This document shows, one piece after another, positions 58,207 through 64,000 of a DNA stretch of 64,000 bases. The stretch comes from Rhizobium redzepovicii (GTDB taxonomy: Bacteria; Pseudomonadota; Alphaproteobacteria; Rhizobiales; Rhizobiaceae), in assembly GCF_019793435.1 (NCBI RefSeq), contig NZ_JAILYH010000001.1, positions 124,001 through 188,000 of the forward strand, given 5' to 3'. Each line of letters opens with the position of its first letter. Position 1 is the stretch's first letter. The position numbers and the translations under genes are program-made. Below the pieces are notes generated by a model. The model was not told the DNA's origin and made no database searches. It worked only from the letters and a program-made list of their open reading frames with translations.

Positions 58207-58925
58207 TTGGACATTTCCTTGATGTCTTCCTCGACGATGTCGAGGATCTTCAATGTTTCCGCACGCGCCGCCTCGGCATCCCCGGCAGCGATCGCGTTGA
58301 AAAGGGTGCGGTGAAAGGGAAAGGACCGGCGGGCGAAATCCTGCCGGTCGAACGGATGTTCCCAGAAGCGCTCGAAGGTCTCGCGCATCTGCTCGAGAAG
58401 CTGGCGAAACAGCGGATTGTGGGTGGCGTCGTAAACGGCGAGATGGAAAGCCAGATCCTCCGGCCCCGAGGTGCCCTTCTCCAGATGCACCCGCTCCATC
58501 TCGTTGAGCTTTTCCTCGATGACGACAAGATCCTTCGCAGTCCGCCGCCTAGCTGCGACCATGCCCGCCTCGCACTCGATGCCGCGGCGAACCTCCAGTG
58601 TCTGCAGCAGCGCATCGCGAAGATGCACCGCATCGAAGGACAGCGGCATATGGATCGTCGCCCGGGACACCGGCTTCAACAGATAGGTGCCGCTGCCCTT
58701 GCGCGTCTCGATCACCCCGAGCGCCTGGAAATGGCGGATTGCCTCGCGAATGGTCGAACGCCCGACGGCAAGGGCCGCCATCAGCTCGCGCTCCGCCGGC
58801 AGCCGGTCCCCCGCCTGGAGCCGTGCATCCTCGACATAATCCGCCAGCGCATCGGTCACCTGACGCGCGCGGTCCATGGCGGGAAGCGGCCGGATCACCG
58901 GCCTGTCGCTAAGCTTTGCCTTCAT
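58203..58925 (-). CDS. GntR-family (FadR/FCD subgroup) regulator
   Basis: 240 residues. The GntR winged helix lies at about 20-85 (DRLPAERELMAALAVGRSTIREAIRHFQALGVIETRKGSGTYL in parts) and the FCD effector domain follows, with metal-ligand positions in DLAFHLAVYDATHN and FHRTLFNAI. It is the first gene of the operon with the PLP enzyme and the CUT1 importer, so it most likely represses that operon in response to the imported compound. A TGGTCTGACAT element lies about 40 bases upstream. Confidence 0.9.
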   Translation of the reverse strand: MKAKLSDRPVIRPLPAMDRARQVTDALADYVEDARLQAGDRLPAERELMAALAVGRSTIREAIRHFQALGVIETRKGSGTYLLKPVSRATIHMPLSFDAVHLRDALLQTLEVRRGIECEAGMVAARRRTAKDLVVIEEKLNEMERVHLEKGTSGPEDLAFHLAVYDATHNPLFRQLLEQMRETFERFWEHPFDRQDFARRSFPFHRTLFNAIAAGDAEAARAETLKILDIVEEDIKEMSK

Positions 58926-58965
58926 GGTTCCCCATTTTTCTTGTCAGGCAGTCAGTTCGTCAAAT

Positions 58966-58976
58966 TGGTCTGACAT
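58966..58976. promoter_or_regulatory. FadR-type half-conserved operator upstream of gntR
   Basis: TGGTCTGACAT matches the TNGTNNNACNA core of FadR-subgroup sites except at the last base. Placement 41 bases before the start suits autorepression. Low confidence because the core is short. Confidence 0.3.
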
Positions 58977-59143
58977 CTTAGCATTTATCAAAGCGCGAAA
59001 TCCGTCAAGCGATGTTTGGGATAAAGTGGTAGTGGCTTGTTAAGTGACGTAACGGTAGGGCTAACGCCCTTAGCTCGATCAGGCGAATTGGCGAACATTC
59101 CGAAAAGGTGTTCCGTCACATCGTCAAAATGGAGGAACCAGCC

Positions 59144-59641
59144 ATGAATAAGCTGTCAGTGCTCGCAGTTATTTCTGTGACGGTTATTGGTCCATCGATA
59201 TCGTTCGCTAAAGATGAAGGTAAGTTGCCGAAAGGCGCCGTTGAATTGTCCGAGCAGGAAGTCAAAGATCTCTACGTCGGCAATTCGGTCAAATATGATG
59301 TCGGAGACGGGTTGGTATACTACACCTGGTCAGCGGATGGGACGTTGAAAGGCGTTAAGGTTGGAAAGAAAAAGGGAGAATACGGTTATGCGGACGGCAC
59401 GTGGACCGTAACGGGCAATATGTTTTGCTTCAAATCCGACTGGAAGAACAAGGCCGGCGATGTCGTATATGTCTACCAACCGTGCAAAGCGTGGTGGCGT
59501 GTGGGTAAACAGAAATGGACCAAAAACGTTTCCGGGGACGATCAATACAACGGCGACATTTATAACAACGAGATAAAGAAGATGTCGAAGGGTGACAAGG
59601 TGACGGCAATGTTTGATACAGCAAAAGCGTCGGCCAAATAG
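59144..59641 (+). CDS. DUF995-like secreted protein
   Basis: 165 residues from MNKLSVLAVI, with GGAGGAACC upstream. A signal peptide ends near SISFA. The mature protein carries LSEQEVKDLYVGNSVKYDVGDG, a YYTWSADGTLKGV segment, and CFKSDWK with a later cysteine at YQPCKAWWRV, which fits the DUF995 pattern of rhizobial secreted proteins. Function is unknown. The base composition is visibly lower in GC than the neighbours, suggesting later acquisition. It has no obvious operon partner. Confidence 0.7.
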   Translation: MNKLSVLAVISVTVIGPSISFAKDEGKLPKGAVELSEQEVKDLYVGNSVKYDVGDGLVYYTWSADGTLKGVKVGKKKGEYGYADGTWTVTGNMFCFKSDWKNKAGDVVYVYQPCKAWWRVGKQKWTKNVSGDDQYNGDIYNNEIKKMSKGDKVTAMFDTAKASAK

Positions 59642-59959
59642 CATGACAGCAGCGGTCGGCGGCAACAATGATCGTCAACTTGAAACTCGTCTAATAACTC
59701 GACCGCCTGAGCCCTCGAACGACAGCACCGACGGCTTTACCAGTGGCGCTTTCATCGAAGTGTAACCCACGGTGCCCTCATCTTCGCTCTGCCGCCTCCA
59801 CGTCATCCGCCTTGCCGAGTTGATGGGATAGACGGGTGAAGTGTATGTTGCGGGAAGCAAAAGCCCTGATGACTTGGGTAGCATCACGCCAGGGATTGTG
59901 CCTCCAAGCTTGCCATGACCGCTTCAAAGGGTTGTGGCCCAAAGTATAGGCTGTGAAGC
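59642..59959. other. 318-base gap without a recognised gene
   Basis: Only short open frames occur here, such as a minus-strand frame at 59675-59887 without a plausible ribosome site or a recognisable family. The region may hold decayed sequence, but no transposase or integrase motif could be identified in it. Confidence 0.4.
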
Positions 59960-60529
59960 ATGCGCGACTATGTGAAAAGTGCAGGTTTTCATCGACATAT
60001 GCGCTTACTGCTGGCCTCCAAATTTCAGGAGCTCGGCTGGGAATCGCAAACGGGCAAATGCAGCTTTGCCCGTGGAAAAAGGGTTTTCTGGCTTCAGATA
60101 TCCCAATCTTCGAACAGCCTGATCGGCGGCAAATTTACACTCAATGTTTCCGAAGGTTCCGGCGCCGCTGGCGACACAAGGATATTGCGCCACTTGAACG
60201 AGGCTGACCGGGCCATTGGCAAGGCTTTGGAAGAGCACATTATCGCCCGCCGTCCCCGGCCTGATCCCGATCCGGACATAGAGGTCGTCGGAGACGGCGG
60301 ACCTCTCCTGTTAAAACTCGGTGATCTGGCGAAGGCAAATCCAAGACAGTGGGATGGTCCCTCCGACGTCTGGCTGCCCTACTTCAGCAAAAGCGATCTC
60401 GACGAATGGGCCGCGTTTTTGTTGCCCCGTCTTGAGCGACTGATTCGGCCGTCTACGCCTGAAATCACCGATCCGATGACGTGGACCAAGCGGTTTGACC
60501 GCCTCACGGGTCTGTTTCGCTGGAGATGA
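59960..60529 (+). CDS. Hypothetical protein, DUF4304-like
   Basis: 189 residues (MRDYVKSAGFHRHMRLLLAS...). The N-terminal part, with WESQTGKCSFARGKRVFWLQISQSSNS and SLIGGKFTLNVS, resembles DUF4304-type proteins of about 120-190 residues. The C-terminal third contains LDEWAAFLLPRLERLI. No catalytic motif is visible. Upstream only GTGAAGC could serve as a ribosome site. Function unknown; codon use is mixed compared with the metabolic genes to the left. Confidence 0.55.
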   Translation: MRDYVKSAGFHRHMRLLLASKFQELGWESQTGKCSFARGKRVFWLQISQSSNSLIGGKFTLNVSEGSGAAGDTRILRHLNEADRAIGKALEEHIIARRPRPDPDPDIEVVGDGGPLLLKLGDLAKANPRQWDGPSDVWLPYFSKSDLDEWAAFLLPRLERLIRPSTPEITDPMTWTKRFDRLTGLFRWR

Positions 60530-60594
60530 GCGGGACGTTCGACCTTGGACCACTGGCGAATGAGTGGTGCCGCCGCATGCACGGAGACCTGACG

Positions 60595-61134
60595 TCAGCG
60601 CTCCATCCTGAACCGAGCATGGCAGGTCGTGCAGGTCTGCAGCATCAAATGGAAAATGTGTTCGGCGGGAAGCGACGAAAGGCTCGCCGCGTTGGTGACT
60701 TGGGTTCCGAGCGGTCCGCCGCCCATCGGCTCTCCTGGCCGCATCCGCATGCGGTCGGTCATCGCCCCGGGATTGGCCTGCGCCTGCGCATCGAGTGCGC
60801 GCGCATAGACCCGAAGATCCTCGGCGAGGCGGTCGAAGCGGTCGCGCTCCTCGATGATGTCAGGCTTCGCCTCCGACCTTGCATCCTCGACGCCATCGGT
60901 GAAATGTCCAGCAAGGATCTCGCCCGACCTCTCGGCAATGGCACCGGCGGCGGCCGCGAATTGCTTCGATGAGTAAGCGTCGGGGTTTCGGAACATCTCG
61001 GCTATGGCTTTCGCCGCCGCTGCCATGGCCTTCATGTCGGCCTGTCGGTCGCTGATAATATCCGCCCTCGCCGGTGGAACCAGCGTAGACACGGCGACGA
61101 TGGCGCCGAAAATGGGGGCCACTCCTGAAATCAT
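60595..61134 (-). CDS. Cytochrome c'-type (class II) periplasmic protein
   Basis: 179 residues from MISGVAPIFGAI, with GCGAGG upstream; a longer frame to 61170 is less likely. A signal peptide ends near ARADI. A four-helix pattern (RQADMKAMAAAAKAIAEMF and so on) leads to the C-terminal heme motif CTTCHARFR, the usual C-x-x-C-H site of cytochrome c' and c556. Such proteins bind NO or pass electrons in the periplasm. It is divergent from the cytochrome b561 gene, so the pair may act as a small electron-transfer module. Confidence 0.85.
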   Translation of the reverse strand: MISGVAPIFGAIVAVSTLVPPARADIISDRQADMKAMAAAAKAIAEMFRNPDAYSSKQFAAAAGAIAERSGEILAGHFTDGVEDARSEAKPDIIEERDRFDRLAEDLRVYARALDAQAQANPGAMTDRMRMRPGEPMGGGPLGTQVTNAASLSSLPAEHIFHLMLQTCTTCHARFRMER

Positions 61135-61327
61135 CGAGAACCTCGCATGTTGACCAGCCGATCGCACCAAGTCTGGCGAGCTGACCGATCCTCCGATCCT
61201 GTCGCAGCGAAGTCGAGCGAAAAGAGGGCGTAATGCCCCTGCACGCGGCGGGCCTCGGTCTTACGGCTGGCAGCGCACGAAGCATTAACTGCGGCAGGAT
61301 AGTTTGCGGGGAGATCCGGAGGGGATG

Positions 61328-61831
61328 ATGAAAGGCAGCTATTCGACGGCGCAGATAGGCCTTCATTGGCTGATCGCTCTGTTTCTTCCGATCCAGTACC
61401 TCACAGGCGGCAGCATCGAACGCACACATCATGCCGCCCATATGGGCGTCACACCTTCGTCGTTCGATCTCTTTCAGCACAACGTCCACAATTACGCCGG
61501 CATGCTGATTGGAGTTCTGATGGGCGTCCGGTTGCTTCTGCGCATCAAGACCCCGCCGGCGCCGCAATTGCCGGCCTCGTGGTGGCAGAAGGCCGCGGCC
61601 GGCTTTCACCACGCTTTGTACGTGGCAATTCTGATGCAAGCCGGCTTGGGTTTCGTCACCAGCTATCTCTGGTTCGGAACCGCGGCCTACCATGTCGCCC
61701 TGGCGAACATCATCCTGGCGATCGTCGCTCTCCACTTCGGCGCCGCGGCGTGGCATACACTTGTCATCAGGGACGAGACGCTTGATCGCATGATCTTTCC
61801 CCGCCGCAATCCAACCTCCGAAAAGCTGTAG
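61328..61831 (+). CDS. Cytochrome b561-family membrane protein
   Basis: 167 residues from MKGSYSTAQIGLHW, behind GGAGGGG. Four transmembrane helices carry the likely heme-ligand histidines: HWLIALFLP, HNVHNYAGMLIG, FHHALYVAILMQ and ALHFGAAAWH. The family moves electrons across the inner membrane from quinol or superoxide. It is divergent from the c'-type cytochrome gene, 193 bases away. Confidence 0.87.
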   Translation: MKGSYSTAQIGLHWLIALFLPIQYLTGGSIERTHHAAHMGVTPSSFDLFQHNVHNYAGMLIGVLMGVRLLLRIKTPPAPQLPASWWQKAAAGFHHALYVAILMQAGLGFVTSYLWFGTAAYHVALANIILAIVALHFGAAAWHTLVIRDETLDRMIFPRRNPTSEKL

Positions 61832-61955
61832 ACTGAGATCCACCGAGTGTCCGGTTGCCGGCGCATGATGCGCTGGCGCCACAGAAATGGCGGGAATCTC
61901 TGCCAGTCCTTCGTCGCAATTGATAATGGACGGCGTTCGATGTAATCGACACACT

Positions 61956-62354
61956 ATGGGTCATATGTACCGAATCGCACTGAGCAGACTTCTCCTCCTG
62001 GTGCGGCTGGCGATCATCATATCGCTGGCTGGGTACAGCATTTCCAGCGTCGACGCCGCCATGCACGGCCCTGCCCTGCAAGTCGAAAAGACCGTATCGA
62101 GTGCCGCGGCCCACGGCGGCCACGACATGGCCGGCGTCTCAAGCCACAAGCACGGGCATGGCGATGCGACCGACAAGGATGGTCCTTCCAAAATCGCCAA
62201 ACAGGAATGCTGCAAGGATTTTTGCGGCGGCTTCGTGCTTCTGTGCGGGGGCCAAAGCTTAGGCGGCCCGGTCGTCGCCTCGATCCGGCAGTTTAGCGAC
62301 GACGAGCACGTGCTGGGGGAATTGCCGCTCCTGGATCGCCCACCGAATATCTGA
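61956..62354 (+). CDS. His/Cys-rich membrane-anchored protein, possible metal binder
   Basis: 132 residues from MGHMYRIALS (the start is uncertain: 61965 is also possible, and no good ribosome site is seen). One hydrophobic segment (RLLLLVRLAIIISLAGYSI) is followed by a His-rich stretch (AAAHGGHDMAGVSSHKHGHG) and a cysteine cluster (QECCKDFCGG, LLCGG). That composition fits a periplasmic metal-binding protein of the kind encoded beside copper or silver efflux genes. No family is firmly recognised. Confidence 0.6.
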   Translation: MGHMYRIALSRLLLLVRLAIIISLAGYSISSVDAAMHGPALQVEKTVSSAAAHGGHDMAGVSSHKHGHGDATDKDGPSKIAKQECCKDFCGGFVLLCGGQSLGGPVVASIRQFSDDEHVLGELPLLDRPPNI

Positions 62355-62364
62355 TGAGGGATAC

Positions 62365-62380
62365 ACCCGCTTGAGCGGGT
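62365..62380 (+). terminator. Hairpin after the His/Cys-rich gene
   Basis: ACCCGCT-TG-AGCGGGT is a 7-bp perfect stem 10 bases after the stop. A second short hairpin, TGCCCG/CGGGCA, follows near 62394. No T-run. Confidence 0.4.
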
Positions 62381-62446
62381 CCAGTCGGTCGCCTGCCCGC
62401 ATCCGGGCAAGAGCACCGTAGGCTATCTCTTTTTCGGAATTTCATA

Positions 62447-62674
62447 ATGAAACCCTCGCTTTTCGTGGTGGGGCTGCCGCTTGTCGTCGGCGGCTGCGCA
62501 TCCACGCTTCCTCCCGACGTGGTGGCGTCTTCCGCCGCGGTCGAAGAGCCGTCCGCGCGCCCGGTCACCTACCGGTCACCAGTTTCGGGCTATGTCACTA
62601 GGCAGCCGGTCGATCCCAAGCCGTGGCGCAGACAGAACGATCTCCAGTCTCCTCAGAAGGGAGACGCCTCATGA
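62447..62674 (+). CDS. Small lipoprotein upstream of the TolC-family gene
   Basis: 75 residues beginning MKPSLFVVGLPLVVGGCAST; VVGGC is a good lipobox, with the cysteine at 17. The rest is proline-rich and short. Its stop overlaps the next start (ATGA), so it is translated with the TolC-type gene. Small lipoproteins in this position often accompany metal-efflux outer-membrane proteins; its role is unknown. Confidence 0.68.
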   Translation: MKPSLFVVGLPLVVGGCASTLPPDVVASSAAVEEPSARPVTYRSPVSGYVTRQPVDPKPWRRQNDLQSPQKGDAS

Positions 62675-64000
62675 TCGACCTCAGAAGATTCGCCACGATT
62701 CTGGCATTCCCGCTGATCTTGAGCGGCTGCGTCACGGGCGCCGAATATTCAAGCAAGCAAGCGGGCTTTGCTTCCGTTGCCGACCAGACGGCGATCGTGA
62801 CAACGAAGCAGACGGTCTGGATACAGAACCAGAACCAGGCCCGATCGGTCTCCGCTCAGGTCAGAAGCCTGCTCGCCCGAAAGAAGACCCTTGATGTCGA
62901 GACTGCCGTTCAGATCGCCCTGCTCAACAACAAGGGCCTCCAGGCCGCCTATGCCGATCTCGGTGACAGCGCCGCCGACGCCTGGCAGTCGACAATGCTC
63001 GTCAACCCGACCGTCTCCATTGGCACAACGGGAATGGGCACGCCGGAGGTGGAGGCGTTCAGGACCATCGAAGGGATGATCACGACGAATATCCTAGCGC
63101 TCGCGACCAGGAACCGGGACGTGGCAATCGTTGACACCCGCTTCCGGCAGGCGCAACTGACCGCAGCCGTAAAGACGCTTCAGCTTGCCGCCGACACCCG
63201 CCGTGCCTGGATCGGAGCAGTGGCGGCCTGGGAGAATGCCGGGCAGCTCCAGCGGGCCCAGGCGACGGCGGACGCCGCTTCCGAACTGGCGGAGAAGCTG
63301 GGCGAAACTGGCGCGATGAACAAGGGCGCCCAGGCCCGCGAGCATGTGTTCGTCGCCGAACTTGCCGGAGAGACGGCAAAGGCCCGTCTGGCGGCACGCC
63401 TTGCCAAGGAGGAACTGACGCGGCTCATGGGCCTGTGGGGCACCGACCTCGACTATCAGATACCCAACAGCCTTGCGGCGCTACCCAAGACCGTCGCCAG
63501 ACGAGACACCATCGAGGCCGAGGCGCTCCAAAACCGCATAGACCTTCATGTCGCAAGACTCGAACTCGAGGCCACCGCCAAGTCCTACGGGCTGACCGAG
63601 GCGACACGCTATGTCACCAACCTCGAGATTCTGACCGGCTTTGAAACGGAACGGGAAATCGAGGATGACGAGAAGAAGACGAGGACGACGGCCCAGGTCG
63701 AGCTTGAGTTCGCCATTCCGATCTTCGACACCGGAAAGGCCCGGATGCGCAAGGCTGAGCTGGCTTATATGCGGGCGGCGAACCAACTCGCGGAGAAAGC
63801 CGTCAACGTCCGCTCGGAGGCACGCTCCGCCTACGAGGCGTACCGATCGAACTACGACATCGCGCGACACTACCGCAACAATGTCGTGCCGCTGCGCAGC
63901 AAGGTCGAGGAGGAATCTCTGCTGTCCTACAACGGCATGATCACCAACACCTTCGAACTGCTCACCGACACGCGCGACAAGATCAACTCCATCCTGCTCT
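62671..64000 (+). CDS. TolC-family outer-membrane efflux protein, 3' end outside window
   Basis: 443 codons are visible and the frame is open at the right edge. The start MIDLRRFATILAFPLILSGC carries a lipobox (LSGC), as in CusC/NodT-type proteins. Coiled-coil repeats follow: LDVETAVQIALLNNKGLQAAY is the first TolC repeat motif, and near 340-440 the second repeat (ELEFAIPIFDTGKARMRKAEL) appears. The protein forms the outer-membrane exit duct of a tripartite efflux pump, probably for metals given the neighbours. Pump and adaptor genes would lie to the right. Confidence 0.9.
   Translation, partial: MIDLRRFATILAFPLILSGCVTGAEYSSKQAGFASVADQTAIVTTKQTVWIQNQNQARSVSAQVRSLLARKKTLDVETAVQIALLNNKGLQAAYADLGDSAADAWQSTMLVNPTVSIGTTGMGTPEVEAFRTIEGMITTNILALATRNRDVAIVDTRFRQAQLTAAVKTLQLAADTRRAWIGAVAAWENAGQLQRAQATADAASELAEKLGETGAMNKGAQAREHVFVAELAGETAKARLAARLAKEELTRLMGLWGTDLDYQIPNSLAALPKTVARRDTIEAEALQNRIDLHVARLELEATAKSYGLTEATRYVTNLEILTGFETEREIEDDEKKTRTTAQVELEFAIPIFDTGKARMRKAELAYMRAANQLAEKAVNVRSEARSAYEAYRSNYDIARHYRNNVVPLRSKVEEESLLSYNGMITNTFELLTDTRDKINSILL

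Noticed and set aside
59675..59887. Possible transposase remnant on the minus strand
   Set aside because: No DDE, integrase or reverse-transcriptase motif could be found in any frame, so it is left as an unannotated gap.

Overview
The window is high-GC alphaproteobacterial DNA, most like Rhizobium (R. leguminosarum / R. etli group). Three things point there: a rhamnose locus with the R. leguminosarum order (rhaDI divergent from rhaRSTPQUK, with a fused RhaD aldolase-dehydrogenase), palindromic mosaic repeats of the RIME type between genes, and a dense set of ABC uptake systems and catabolic operons each with a local regulator. No rRNA, tRNA, CRISPR array, prophage or intact insertion sequence was seen. 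Both ends cut through a gene.

Layout. 1-8.9 kb: a winged-helix regulator (cut by the left edge) divergent from a fused 5-oxoprolinase/hydantoinase, a stress-type short-chain dehydrogenase, an IclR regulator facing an amidohydrolase, and an ECF41-type sigma factor divergent from a carboxymuconolactone-decarboxylase-like protein. 9-20 kb: complete L-rhamnose uptake and catabolism. 20-21.7 kb: a fumarylacetoacetate-hydrolase-family enzyme and a lone FhuC-like ATPase. 21.7-30 kb: a minus-strand operon of a branched-chain-amino-acid-type ABC transporter (livKGFHM) followed by a GMC oxidoreductase and a 3-hydroxyisobutyrate-dehydrogenase-like enzyme, divergent from a LysR regulator. 30-35.2 kb: a cupin, glutaryl-CoA dehydrogenase, DUF4126 and DedA membrane proteins, a flavin disulfide oxidoreductase and a xylitol-type dehydrogenase. 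35.4-45 kb: a CopC-like protein without copper ligands, then the potassium operon: an untracked 27-residue membrane peptide, kdpF, kdpA, kdpB, kdpC, kdpD, kdpE and a PtsN-type EIIA. 45-50.3 kb: a porin and the sulfate transporter sbp-cysTWA. 50.4-52.6 kb: a SleB-type cell-wall hydrolase and peptidase T. 52.7-59 kb: a GntR regulator, a cystathionine-lyase-like PLP enzyme and a four-gene CUT1 sugar-type ABC importer in one operon. 59-64 kb: a less conserved stretch with a DUF995 protein, an unknown protein, a c'-type cytochrome, cytochrome b561, a His/Cys-rich membrane-anchored protein, a small lipoprotein and the start of a TolC-family efflux protein, suggesting the edge of a metal-efflux island.

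The genes form separate nutrient modules, each pairing uptake, enzymes and a regulator. Several intergenic regions hold clean candidate operators: a four-arm palindrome at 402-427, a TGTCACA-N16-CGTC ECF41 promoter at 8388-8414, an 11-bp inverted repeat in the rha divergent region and an 8-bp-arm palindrome before lysR. The observations most worth following are the 27-residue peptide ahead of kdpF, the EIIA gene at the end of the kdp operon, the PLP enzyme tied to a sugar-type importer, and the ECF41 promoter orientation. All assignments come from reading the sequence and family knowledge; no database search was run.
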